The translations under genes were made by a program, and so were the position numbers. The notes under the pieces are model-generated. The model saw only the letters and a program-made list of their open reading frames with translations. It made no database searches and was not told the DNA's origin. Positions 8,301 to 18,861 of a stretch of 21,503 nt of DNA are shown in pieces. This DNA comes from Saccoglossus kowalevskii (taxonomy: Eukaryota; Hemichordata; Enteropneusta; Harrimaniidae), in the NCBI RefSeq assembly GCF_000003605.2, contig NW_003108599.1, positions 27,410 through 48,912 of the forward strand, written 5' to 3'. The stretch's first letter is position 1, and each line of letters begins with the position of its first letter.

Positions 8301-11300
8301 ATATGGATTATGTATTTTTACAAGATTATAATAAATGCGGGTAAGTTACATTATAGATTCCACATAGTCGCACATCAAATTGGAATAGGTTAAATTCACA
8401 TATTTCAAAACGGCAGTGAACGTAAGACCTACTCTTACATAAAACAGTCTATTCACGTGTATGCTGATTTTATGTGCACACATTAAATTTAAATGTAATG
8501 CGATATCACGAAGTCATCTTGTTGCAATCATTGTTTAATGATGCCTCCAAGTACAATATTCAATGAGATCGAACCAAGATCGCATATATGTATATCTTCG
8601 TAGTATATTATGTTGGGAATAAAAAAGTAAATAAAACCAACAACAAAGAATACATATTTTTACAGAGTTATAGTATGCAAAAGAGCAGTAAATGTAAAAG
8701 TTTACTTATATTATTTTATTATAGTATATAATTCAATCTCTATTCAATTTAAAAAGCCTCAATGTCACCCATCAATAATTTATATTTCATAGTATTCAAA
8801 TTACAATGATCACGAAGTCGCAATGGTCTGGAAACCTTTAAGGGCATATATGCTTCATTACGGGAAGTATGAAGAAACACTCAAATCTAGATAAGGTAAA
8901 CCTGAGATGGTCTTTGTCTAGACATGAGAAATACCAAAGGTTATTTTAAATTGTTCATTAATGATACGTTCAGATGATTACAAATCCTGGATATCCATGT
9001 CCCATCATCCCTGTCTAAATAAGTTTATAAAATATGTGACTCATATCGAAGTCAAAACTGAATTTTACTTTCTTGATTCAAATTGATGTTGACAATTGCA
9101 TATACTGTATAAGGTACGTTCAGGTTAGGTATCTGAACATGGCGAACACATAGCAACAAATCGAACGAAAAAAATCTATTTGGGAAAGCCATTCATCTGC
9201 AATATCACACATTTTACCGGCAATTATGATTAGTTATTACATCACGGGAGGGGGTACTCTAAGTCAGACCTGGTACCCATCCTAGTTTTTCAAAAAGCCT
9301 ATAAACACGTACTTATTTTTGTGAAATTATACCCCTTTTCAAGTGCAGAAACTTAAGATAGATACCCTATATACATACTAAAATCATACTGTTTCCAAGT
9401 TGAGGTAACATGAATTCATGAGATTCCCTTTTCATACTTTATTTATATATTTTAAAATATATTCGCCCCTAAACACGGTACACGCGTATACGCGTCAAAT
9501 AACTAGATAGCATCTCTTTTACGCATTTTTTCATTCACTGCAGCTTGCGTACCATATTTTATTCAGAGAACCCACCCCCAGTAAATGCGTAAATTTTAGA
9601 ATATGACATCACTGAAAAAGGGTTTCCGGAAATGCCATAGTTTGATGTTTAGACAATATGTTTGTAAATGTGAATGTTTCGGCTATAGACCGATAGTTTT
9701 ATACATTCACATAAAAGTACCATCTTTACGTCTGTCATTTTTGCACCGCATGGGATTTGTTTCTCCACTTCTCCGCTTGCTCTTTTCTAGAGAGTTGTGT
9801 AAAGTCCGCTGACTTCAAACTTATATGAAAATGTGTCGCTATAACCACACATTTCAGGCTTCAATAATTTATTCTTTTTCAATCGCAGGCGATATAACTG
9901 TGATATATTGTCTGCATTTGATATAATGGATGAAAAATTAAATATTCTCTATATATCCATTTGCGGTAAATATAGTAATATAAACCCGATCATAAAATCT
10001 TAATATTCAAAAAGAGAGTTATGTGAAATGCAATATGAGAAATGTTTTCACATATATAGTTCATAATTGTCTTAATTTAGTTTCCGTTAGGTGCGTGATA
10101 CACTAGATGGTGAACTTCACGTTGTAATGTCAACGTAGAGTGTTTTTACATGTATGTACTAATTAGTGCTTTGGTTTGTAGCCATGTAATTTAATTAATT
10201 TAAAGTCACGTGCTGCTATCTGCCAAGAGGCACGATATCGATTGCAAATACAATTTGATGTCAAACGGAAATGATTTCCTTCAGGGGGAATAATGCTTAT
10301 GACCAAAGCTGTACACTAATAGGAAAGTACAGAAACATAATACGATATATTGTGTTCAAGGAACGACTTATTTATATGCACGCGCTAAGAAGCTTTAAAC
10401 TTGATGCTTAACATTAAGAATGTGATATTTGCTGTGGATGAAATAATACACGATAGGACATACAAATTATATCGAAGACTTGGAACACATAAAATATAAT
10501 CAATTTATTAAATCTAATATCATAGGTCATTTCTATTCATCCCATATGCCTGGATAGTTCAGTGTATCAAAGCATCAAAGCAGTGTCATACTTTGAGGAT
10601 AATCGTAGGAAAACTGATTTAGTTTTTAATAATTTTTAAAGACTGCGGAAATTTGCTCTGATGTCTATTCATTTGAAATTTCGGTCGATGTCAAATAAAA
10701 AATGAATAGGTAGGTAATGCTCTGCAAATTGAGGGAGCAGATTTTTTAATTAGCCCTGCTTGTAAACCATCAAGAGGAGTAGAGTAGCATTTAATGACAA
10801 ATTCCACAAGGCATAGTTCATTATAGTTCAAAACTGAACATGGATAATAGGACCGTCATGTATTCAAAACACCGAGTTGTTTCAGAGTGAAAAAATGCTC
10901 ACTGAACCACGTGTACTTTACAATATCTCAACAGTTTCACGGGTGTATACCTGTTTATTAAATCATTGTATACGTCCATAAGTTGAGTTGACAATTGATT
11001 GTGACAATGCTTTAGTTTTATTAATAATAACATAGATAATTAAATAATATGCCACTACGGTCACTGCCACACGAACTTTTGTTTTTTGTATTTATAAAAT
11101 AATCATAATAGAAATTTCAATTATACGAGTTGGTTGTTTTCCAGCGAATAATGTCACATATTTTCATCACCAGTCACATACACATTCAGTTGAGAGCTGT
11201 CTTAAACTGTTTAATAACGGTTCGAGACACACAAAGCAGGTAACATTTTATTTCAGTGTCTATATAACGCTGGTTTTGTCTTATTATGATATATTTGAAA

Positions 11301-11634
11301 AGTCTGGCGTACACGACCAAGTTCATCTATGTTAGTGGTGTATATGTGGTACCAGAACAGTAATTAGCCTTTTTTTATATAAAATTGTAGTTATCAACGT
11401 CCATGAATTTTTGGATGGGTAGTGCTATATGGCAAGTTTTTTGTTATTCATAAAACATTTAGCTTATATTGATCCTTTAAACTGATCTAATCTCATCTTT
11501 AAATTATATGGCAGGCACAACTCCATTGCCAGCTTAAGGTCATTCACACCTTAGAATATGTTGGGGGTAAAAGGCACACATTTAGGGGACACATTATTTG
11601 TAGTGTAGACCACTGTTATTACCGAGTGATTAAC
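8301..11634. other. Intron 1, middle 3.3 kb: nothing recognised
   Basis: AT-rich intron without credible coding sequence. A plus-strand open frame at 9603-9812 (69 codons) has no family motif or splice context. A perfect 14-base palindrome ACGCGTATACGCGT lies at 9482-9495. CACGTG occurs at several places (near 8455, 10206 and 10908). There is a poly-G/C tract near 9246 (gggagggggt) but no terminal repeats that would define an element. Confidence 0.5.
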
Positions 11635-12190
11635 TCGATATTGGAACAAAGCTGAATATTCAACAAGTCGGTTGAAAGTAATAATTTAATATTCTACAGA
11701 ATTCAACAACGTGAAAATAAAACGCGGGAAAAGTCAGAGATTAGAGTAAAAGATTTAATCAAGCATGAATTAGCCACTGACGAGAAGATCGATTTTGAAA
11801 GAGTCCATAAAATGACCGCATCTCGTGTTAAACCTCAGCCAATTTACGCCACATTTAGTCGTTACAAAGATAGAACAAAAGTACTGATGTCGGCACATAG
11901 TCTGTGAGGTAACCTCGATCCTGGGATGTGTGTAACTGAATAGTTGTCGGATATGGTAAGGGGAAACGACGACAATTATAGTCAACTATGCAGAAAACAC
12001 TGGAAGAGGAAAACAATGAAATGACTCTACAACAAGCTGATTATCGCAAGTGAAACTTACATTTACGATACAATTCACAAACAACAGTTAACAATGAAGT
12101 TAATAACAAAATACATGTCAACGAAAGACGGACACAAAACGAGCGACAGTTACGTAACGTATCATTCAAATTGAGTGTCATTAATTGTGT
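11635..12190 (+). pseudogene. LINE relic 1: ORF1 (RNA-binding protein) remains
   Basis: This is the degraded first open reading frame of a non-LTR retrotransposon. The readable stretch NNLIFYRIQQRE, then RVKDLIKHEL, then DFERVHKM, then YATFSRYKDRTKVL (frame of 11671 onward) follows the order of L1-type ORF1 proteins: RRNNLIFYG, a short helix, ER-HR, then the FSRYKDR-KVL strand of the RRM-like and C-terminal domains (transposase_22 family). It is broken by stops soon after KVLMSAHSL (TGA near 11906, TAG near 11941, TGA near 12020) and by a frameshift near 11670. In intact elements this protein binds the element's RNA and acts as a nucleic-acid chaperone. It lies immediately upstream of, and on the same strand as, the endonuclease remains, so both belong to one element. 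Confidence 0.75.
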
Positions 12191-12960
12191 GTGTTGGAAT
12201 ATTAATAAAGCCCGAACCAAATGATCAAACCCAGATTTTCTTTCGTTTTCGAGACACTTAATGTTATTTGTTTAACAGACATGGGGGCTATTGGTGATGC
12301 GTTTTCCTTGGATGGTTATATATCAGTGTGTAACATTCACACCAAGTCTCACCATTTTAGCAGGTTTTTGGGTGGAATCCCATTGTTATGTAGGTCAGAT
12401 TTAATTGAGTCTACTTTAAGCTACATTGCAAGTCAGATGATTTAATGTGGATGAAATAGGTTGTTATTAGTAATTGGTATTGCATATCTCTCACCAGAAA
12501 TATCGTCGTTGTATTTTAATGAATCACTATTAGATGAATTAACAAAATATTATGCACATGTACATTATTTACAGGTGTATACAGATTATCATTGTTTAAT
12601 ATGCGGCGATTTTAACGAACTGCGAATATTGATCACCATTTATATTTTGAAATTAATTCATATGTACCGTTTGATTGTGAAATTACCACTGTCGAGTTAT
12701 TACCAGCCAGACAATCACGCGATTTAGAAACAAAGCATTGCGGACATCGCCTCCTAAAGTTATGTAAAATATTTGGTTTACTCATCATCAATGGACGATT
12801 TTCACCCAGTAGTTCATATTTTACATGTTCGAAAGCAAAATGGCGGTAGTGATGTTAATTATCTACTTTGCAATTCCATAGTAATGAAATCAATTGTAGA
12901 TTTGCATATAGATGCTAGAATAGAATAGAATCTGTAATATTCAGAAAGTACCAGCAACAT
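12190..12960 (+). pseudogene. LINE relic 1: endonuclease domain remains
   Basis: This is the start of the LINE ORF2, an exonuclease-endonuclease-phosphatase (APE-type) domain that nicks target DNA. Across several shifted frames one reads WNINKARTK, then VICLTDMGA (family: DI-CL-ET), YISVCNIHTKSH, a GG...RSDL block, CLICGDFNE (the catalytic GDFN strand), then GLLIINGRF, SSYFTCSK and NYLLCNSIVMKSI, corresponding to the NGR...YTC...G.S-VDY block. There are at least five stops and several frameshifts, so no intact protein is possible. Known motifs appear in the right order and spacing, which makes the identification strong. The expected SDH motif near the end is not clearly readable. Open frames at 12221-12445 and 12461-12727 are pieces of this domain. 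Confidence 0.85.
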
Positions 12961-13620
12961 GGTTACACTGGCTCTCGTGAATTACGTAATAACAAGACGT
13001 ACAATTCAAGGTTGATTTTTAATGATCAGTTTCGTGTTGCCCCTGTACTTTCTAGAACAGTAAGCGTGCCATTCATATCACACGTTCTATCAATACTCAG
13101 ATTGACAATGATAGCTTTGACGACTCAATCACTTAAATTGTAGAATTGTTATATACTGCAGCCAAAAAAATGCAACGCAACAAACCGTTATGGTATGGTA
13201 TAAGACTGTTCATATGCGAAAGTAAAGAAAACAAGCGCGTTAAATTAATTTTGAACCAGAACTCAAGAGTTGTTTGCCGTCCTCCTGCAATGCAACTACA
13301 CAAAACTGAGAAAACAGACAGTTCGATAAAAGAGAAAAATTGAAGCTAATAGACCGAATTCCAAATTCGAAGACATTTTGACCCCTTCTTAAAATTGATC
13401 AACCAAGCCCGTCATCGAATAACTGTAATCCCGATATCAATCAACACAGTATCCATATTGACTGTGACCAATTAGAAACTAAAACAACGTATGCGAAAAT
13501 CTCAAAGTTTATGTAAAAAGTGACAAGGTCCCGTGATACAAAGACATTTTTTGTTGAGTTGTTGAATATTGTGCACGTGATTTCTAAAAAATATTAGTAA
13601 CATTATTTAACAAAGTACTA
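12960..13620 (+). pseudogene. LINE relic 1: ORF2 linker region, heavily decayed
   Basis: This joins the endonuclease and reverse transcriptase remains. Only traces of the linker can be read: a LYTAAKKM segment in the open frame at 13146-13343, where such elements usually have ..LY-AA.. before a basic spacer, and lysine-rich stretches. Stops are frequent. It is called mainly from its position between two certain LINE domains on the same strand. Confidence 0.5.
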
Positions 13621-14570
13621 GTCGCTGGTATCTTCCCCAGTGGCCGGTTTAATCATAACCTTTTATAAGAAGGACTCGAAATGATAATAATAATTATAAA
13701 GGGATTACGTTATTGTCATTGTCAGGTAAAATATTCTCCTCCGTTATTTACAAAAGACTAAACCCATGGGTTCAGAATAATTGTTCTTTAAATGCAAATC
13801 AAGCTGGGTTTCGCAAATCAAAAGCTTTACAGTGCATCCACAGCAATATCGTGTATGTACGCCAAATGGTATCTCAGACTGTTTAAATGCTTATACGGGC
13901 TTCAGCAATGTTCCATTTTGTCGCATTTATTATTTTCATTAGTTATTAATGACCTTGGTGAGCATCTACAGCACTGATTCTCTGTTGTATTATGTTGGTT
14001 TGCTAAAATATTTCACCTTCTATTCGCAAATGAATTGATTTTGTTTACAGAGACTATTAAATGGCTTGTCAGAATACTCTGTTAAATGGAAACTTAAAGT
14101 AAATACAAACATAACCAAAGCATGGTCTTCAGGAGAGCAGGTACCTTGAGGCAATATAAGAGATGGTACTATAATGGAGAAATACTTCCAGTTGTATCTT
14201 TCATTACTTACTTGGGCATTACATTTTCCTCTAGTGGCCGTTAGTTCATGGCTGAATAAGCGCGCAAGGGAATGTTTGCTTAAAACGTGTTTTATCAAAA
14301 TATATTTCCATTGACGTACAAGTTTATATGAAAATGTTTGATTGTAAGATATTACCAATATTAATGTATAACAATGAATTTTGTGGGTTTGATGGCGGGG
14401 AGAATGTCGAAAGGGCGCACCGATAATTTTTCAAATATGATTTGAATTTGTTTTCCATTACGCCAAACACGGTTATTTTTGAAGAGTTTGGCAGACTACC
14501 TTTAATATATTTAAACTCAGGTAGTTGACGTTGTTTATTACATTTTGTCACTTTTTAAACCGAGAATTCG
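13620..14570 (+). pseudogene. LINE relic 1: reverse transcriptase remains with broken catalytic motif
   Basis: Polymerase blocks appear in order: VAGIFP near 13625, a 65-codon clean stretch from about 13683 (NNYKGITLLSLSGKIFSS, NQAGFRKSKA), then GLQQCSILSHLLFSLVINDL (13886-13960, family GV-QG--LSPLLF-LFINDL). The catalytic motif that should be (Y/F)ADD reads LFANELILF at 14020-14046, so both aspartates are replaced. Next come SVKWKLKVNTN and YLGITFSSSGR (near 14090-14245), the thumb-side motifs common to this type of invertebrate LINE, then fragments like LMYG..WG in shifted frames near 14345-14395. A segment between the palm blocks (the usual F-DL-KAFD and flanks) is deleted. The element is dead for reverse transcription. 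The longer open frame 13792-13977 is one piece of this domain. Confidence 0.88.
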
Positions 14571-14720
14571 CGATATGTATATACCCGAGAATGAATTTTA
14601 TTTTTGCCTTGTATGTTCACGATATAATGATTTTGGAGAGAAATATCTAATTTTCTATAGGGACCATTCGCATCATACATTTGTACGCCTTATGAAAACT
14701 GACGAATGAAAACTGACATG
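14570..14720 (+). pseudogene. LINE relic 1: C-terminal zinc-knuckle-like region
   Basis: One clean frame from about 14573 to a TGA near 14707 reads MYIPENEFYFCLVCSRYN, DFGEKYLIFY, then TFVRLMKTDE. This is the conserved tail of many invertebrate LINE ORF2 proteins, where (E/D)DE-HFL-CP-YSDLR..., F--L is typical. It probably marks the end of the coding part of the element. Any 3' untranslated region beyond it cannot be delimited because no tail repeat is visible. Confidence 0.75.
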
Positions 14721-15585
14721 ATTGTCGATGATTGACCAGATGTAAAGTAACACATTGTTCTCGATAATTTTCCTTTACGTGAAAGTCAATTTGTCTCACA
14801 ATGTACCATATGCCCGTGGTAATAGTACTGAATTAACCATATATATGTACAAATAGTCGACTAATTTTGTCAAAATAGAGTGTAATACTCTATTCTAAGG
14901 GTGGTTAATAATATTGTATAAAATCCTACAGTTCGTCATATTCATAGTGGTTTAATGCTTTACAAAACAACATAGTAGCTAAAAGTGCCATTCAAAGAAT
15001 TGACCAAATCGTGATAAAACAACTTTGGCACTGTAACTAGAATTTGCAACGCAGAAGCCGTCGTTGCACATAGACATACATTGATTTACAAAGTGTTGTC
15101 ATTTAGTTTGAGACTCCCGTACTATTTATAATCCCAATTGTCTGTTTCATCTTTGCTAATAGAACAATACGACAGTATGCAATTTTTATGAATGACTTTC
15201 AAGAGTCCAGAGTCTAGTTCTGTGAATCAAAGGTCGGCTGCCTACCGTGCCACCGCAGCCCAAGTCATGGCTTTTCATGTTTAGAATTCAGTGTCATATC
15301 GCTCGTACGGACACCCTTTATGGGCGTTGTCAGAATTCCCACAGGTGACGCTTGTATTGAAACATTTCTATCGAAAAATCGACTTATCAGCCTTTAAAGC
15401 ATTTAACCACGATGTGAAGGTGCTTAAATCACTTTTGTATTTTTATTTAATGCATTTTTATTCAACGTATTTTCGGGAAACTATCATAATAGGTGTTTTG
15501 AGTCATAGTATGTATCAATTTTTATTACGTGATTTACGTTATAAGAAGACATGCTACTTTAGAGGGACAGACTGAGATTGGTTGA
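14721..15585. other. Intron 1, no recognised feature
   Basis: Possibly the 3' untranslated remains of the LINE at its left edge. A plus-strand open frame at 15291-15575 (94 codons, rich in Tyr/Phe/Leu) resembles no family I know and has no splice or translation context. It is treated as chance. Confidence 0.4.
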
Positions 15586-15672
15586 GACTGAGATACTCAG
15601 AGATAGATTCAGAGATAGATTCAGAGATAGACTCAAAGATAGACTCAGATATAGACTCAGAGAGACTCAGAC
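15586..15672. repeat. 12-base tandem repeat (agagatagattc)
   Basis: About seven imperfect units of agagatagattc / agagatagactc, with a slightly shortened unit at the right end. The period is a multiple of three, which keeps overlapping plus-strand frames open (for example a run of EIDS repeats). Those frames are artefacts. Confidence 0.85.
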
Positions 15673-16938
15673 ATATACACCGGACCTGGTCCACTTGTTT
15701 ACTCCCCGGGCTTGGTCGTTTGGGAAACGCCCAGATACAACTTTTGTACTTTTCGTTATCCCGATGTCACAACTCAAATAAAGATCACCGGTTCACACCA
15801 CTCTGCGCTACAGTCTCAATTCTCTATTGACATCAGCATCATGTCTATTAATATCTAGTCCTCAAGCTTCATTCAGGCGAACATGAGTTGACGTATACTA
15901 AGCCTTATTTTGAAGAACGATATGTTTGGACAAGTCGTTTTGCCAATTTGTGTATAAAGACGAATACCCGATTATTAGTTATGACCGGTAAAGTTCAAAA
16001 CCAGGCCATACACGATGACTCCATGTACTGGGTTTTACATCCTTGTTATCATAATATGTATCTCAGTTTATTGGAAATCTATACTGAACACAATCTGTGG
16101 CATTTTATTTCCGTCCCGGGTTTTTCAATCTTTCTCGCTTTTAACAATGATTTCCCGTACTAGCATATCAAAGCAAAGAATTTGTTAAGGATGTTTCGAG
16201 TTGGCTTTCAAGTGGCGCATTAAATTTGAAATAAATTGTTGATTCCGGTAAAAGAACTCCCAGTGTAAGCAGTTTTGATTCAATTCAACATATTTGACTT
16301 TGAACAACTGGAGGGTTCCTCACTTCCTCTCAAAGAAAGGGTAATAATAAATGTATAAGATATAATAAATAATGTGTTGTTCTATGCCAATATTACGTGG
16401 ACTACTTTTCACATTACACTGTTTTCGTTTGATTACGAAACAATATTCACAATATTTACTCAATCAATACCGTGGTAAATACTTGCTTGGTTAATGCTGT
16501 TAATTAATATAAATAAATAGTTAAACAAATATGGTAAAAATAATACTGCATGGATACACTTGTGAAATAAGCCTGGGCGAGTTCATGATGTTTTGTTTAA
16601 TATTGCATCCGAGTCCGTTCCCAGACAAAAACTCCAAGAAATTACTTATTACGAGAGTGCGCAAGGACAGTTTTAACATTTCATTAAAATCTAGTTAAAC
16701 TAATTACTAATTACTCCGGCGTTGTATTCTATCCATACACAAACGCTCGGACAGACGCGCTGCTATTTTGTTTATGCGATGTGTTTTAATGCGTTGACCT
16801 AGTTAGGAACGACACTTTGATTTGCTATTTTTACGGGTAACAAAAAAACAGATTATTCCGTTTTATCTCATTTGTATATTAGTTGTAGACGTAACTGGCA
16901 ACATCATTCCGCAGAATATAGTTTGCAGTACATATGCA
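15673..16938. other. Intron 1, no recognised feature
   Basis: AT-rich sequence. The open frame at 15888-16163 (91 codons, plus strand) shows no family motif, membrane pattern or splice context that would support a gene. Confidence 0.4.
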
Positions 16939-16995
16939 ATCAGTGGCGGCGGCACAGGGGGTAGAGAGGGGGGGGGGGCGTCGCCCCTCCAAAAT
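16939..16995. mobile_element. Possible transposon end (CAGTGGCGG... G-rich)
   Basis: A sharp G-rich island in AT-rich DNA: CAGTGGCGGCGGCACAGGGG, a run of eleven G near 16968-16978, then CGTCGCCCCTCC. The CAGTGGCG start and the G-run followed by a C-rich complement resemble the terminal repeats of invertebrate hAT-type elements. No matching end (…GCCGCCACTG) and no 8-base target duplication could be found nearby, so this would be a solitary remnant. It could also be a simple G-rich hairpin sequence. Confidence 0.3.
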
Positions 16996-17624
16996 CAAGC
17001 TGAAATCTTTTGTGTCAGCAAAATTGTCCCTTTAAAATGCAGGAAAAAGCGTTTCAGAGGGTCTACAACGAAACGAAACGAAAATGTCGAAAAATAAATG
17101 CAGCAAACAGAAAAAAACAAACACTATAATCGCAAACTTACAGATTTACTGTTAAAAAAACAATTCTTTGTGTTTTCTGATGATTAACAATATTCATCAT
17201 GAAGGATTTTAAACGCAGCTATGAAGGTATTCAGTTTATAACTACACAAATACCAAATGTGAGTATGTGTTTTGCTCATTAACATATTGGCAGTGGAAAT
17301 ATCGAATATAGGTTCAAAGATGGAAGAAATCAAACATGTAATAATTTGTAGCACTCGGCACAAACAATATGTCAATATTTTCAAACATAGTACTTATCAA
17401 CTAAAATGAAACAAAATTCAGTTTTACACTGAAATTATGATGACGTAGCTTAGATGAAAATGTAAATGTTTTCACTCGATTTGAATATGTTCCAATAAGA
17501 TATCTTCTGTTTCACGACGAATAACTCATGTTGTGTGCAAAAAATAACATCTGTCTTAGTTAATATATGTGTATGGGTTTCACAATGTAATGCTAAACGG
17601 AACGTACAATACATACTCACTTAC
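16996..17624. other. Intron 1, 5' end near exon 1
   Basis: AT-rich intron just inside the exon 1 donor. No coding or RNA feature was recognised. It includes short A-runs and a cgaaacgaaacgaaa micro-repeat near 17070. Confidence 0.4.
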
Positions 17625-17694
17625 CTGTACAATTTAACACAAGGACAGATATGAAAAGTAAACAATAGGCACAATTTCTGAGTATCATTTTCAT
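17625..17694 (-). CDS. Exon 1: start codon and signal peptide of GABA-B-like receptor
   Basis: This exon encodes the N-terminal signal peptide. It starts MKMILRNCAYC and continues with a hydrophobic stretch, LLFISVLVLN, then NCT, a possible N-glycosylation sequon. The donor is consensus (CAG|GTAAGTGAG, intron starting at 17624) and leaves one base, G, which joins AT from exon 2 to make Asp. An in-frame upstream ATG at 17718-17716 would add eight residues (MCFRLHAN), and an in-frame TGA lies a few codons further up, so the reading frame cannot extend beyond that. I chose the ATG at 17694 because it gives a compact n-region for the signal peptide; a third ATG follows two codons later. A TATAAAT on the minus strand near 17984-17978 and a CACGTG near 17806 could be promoter parts, but neither is strong evidence. 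The exon was found by the hydrophobic leader, splice donor and matching phase, not by similarity. Confidence 0.75.
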
Positions 17695-17718
17695 ATTCGC
17701 GTGTAACCGAAAACACAT

Positions 17719-18439
17719 AGACCATACTCCCAATTGTCACCGAGCAAGTATACTCTTCTGCAGGTTACAGTCACCCAGTGTCTACGCAGAATTCATACAA
17801 CGAGCTCACGTGATAGCATACCGCGAGAAGACTGCCAGAGCAATCATCGATGTTACAGAATAATTGATAATCTCCGTTTGCTCCTACAGCACAGCGCCCT
17901 CAATCAGGATATATTACATCGTGCGTAATGTCGATCGGCACTCAATTATAATAGGACGATTATACACGCATTGAAGATTTATAATACGGACAGCATAAAT
18001 GATTGTTGTAGGGTATATGTGAAATAGTTTTATTATACGTGTAATGTTCATGCCTTAACATATAGAATAGTACTAATTTCACAACAACAGTCTTTTTATC
18101 TCAATTTATTAACTTACTCACTAACATATAAACCTATTTAATGTTACCATAGTGATGAATCGAGGAATCTCTCCGCTGTATGATTTATTGCATGATCGCC
18201 ATTGATCAGCATGTATCATTCATACTTGTGATGACAAAATCTTAATCAGCATTCAACAATTCATTTCATATGCTTCATACCTTTTTTAAACTTAATTTTA
18301 ATTAAATAATGGGTAATTGTATATCAATTTGAAATTACGTAATCTATCTGGTTCCTGAGTGAATTAAACATACTGCTACGGATCTACACTACGGATCCGA
18401 CTTAAAATGTAGATTTTGTGGTTTGTACTAGTGCAATAT
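17719..18439. other. Upstream of receptor exon 1: putative promoter region
   Basis: On the minus strand this is the 5' flank of the receptor gene. TATAAAT on the minus strand (17984-17978) lies about 285 bases before the chosen start codon, and a CACGTG lies near 17806. There is no CpG-rich island. An additional untranslated first exon cannot be excluded. The plus-strand open frame at 17734-17928 overlaps the 5' untranslated region in antisense and has no support. Confidence 0.3.
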
Positions 18440-18620
18440 AGACACAATTTTGTATTCCTAGCAACAAGGTTGTAACTTGAGTCCAACTTTCTTCAAATTA
18501 TTTATAAACGATCTGCCCAATATTTTCGATTCTCTCACTCGCAGTCCTCCAACACTAAATAATAATAAAGTCATAATGGGAATATATTGGCTCAATTTCA
18601 TTTTTTTTATCAAATGACAA
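18440..18620 (+). pseudogene. LINE relic 2: reverse transcriptase fragment
   Basis: The frame from 18462 reads QQGCNLSPTFFKLFINDL and continues PNIFDSLTRS, then LNNNKVIM. This is the palm block V-QGC-LSP-LF-LFINDLP of LINE reverse transcriptases, followed by the LNN...(Y)ADD approach. The catalytic (Y/F)ADD itself is not readable: after VIMGIYWL the frame meets stops. It lies outside the receptor gene, upstream of exon 1, on the plus strand. Confidence 0.8.
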
Positions 18621-18861
18621 ATGTTTAAATACTATAACCGAGTAATGAGCACACCAAACTAGCTTGTGAAAAAAAAGTAGCGTTATTAAATAGACACCTA
18701 CATTGTAAATGGTATTGCACAATAACTTCCCAACAAAACAAGATTGATGAAACGCAATTATTCGACACAATTTGTATTACAATTAAAAGCACTAAACAAG
18801 AACAATTAACAGAAAAAATATTCATCAATTTAGATAACACCAAAAATAACAAACCAGGGAA
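18621..18861 (+). pseudogene. LINE relic 2: collapsed middle part
   Basis: This is the stretch between the palm block and the C-terminal block of the same relic. About 240 bases replace what is normally well over a kilobase, so most of the polymerase thumb region is deleted. Only weak lysine-rich traces can be read. Minus-strand open frames here (18555-18770 and 18625-18852) are shadows. Confidence 0.45.

Larger units (their letters stand above)
1894..17718 (-). other. Partial GABA-B-receptor-like gene, five 5' exons (gene span)
   Basis: This is the span of the only host gene seen. Five exons join in frame through canonical GT-AG sites: intron 1 splits a codon (phase 1) and introns 2 to 4 lie between codons (phase 0). 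The joined product of about 216 residues has a signal peptide followed by the N-terminal lobe and crossover of a class C GPCR ligand domain (ANF_receptor / periplasmic binding protein type I fold). Family landmarks appear in the expected order: PLYISG, GGW, ALDDVN, an AET-R-WNL segment, a P-LSN..RFP..YRT segment, and an FGW-R block. By family knowledge the rest of the ligand domain and seven membrane helices should follow beyond position 1894, outside the window. Intron 1 is about 13.9 kb and contains a LINE and two minisatellites. Assignment to the GABA-B-like family is firm; the subtype is not, although WNLAQ followed by MGFS looks slightly more like subunit 2 than subunit 1. Confidence 0.85.

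Noticed and set aside
11770-11985. Minus-strand open frame within the LINE ORF1 region
   Set aside because: The plus strand carries the ORF1 motifs (FSRYKDR-KVL); this frame is its antisense shadow.
15291-15575. 94-codon plus-strand open frame considered as another LINE fragment
   Set aside because: No polymerase, endonuclease or tail motif could be read in any frame.
15578-15830. Two overlapping plus-strand open frames with DSEIDSEI / RFRDRFRD repeats
   Set aside because: They arise from the 12-base tandem repeat; sequence beyond it has no family features.
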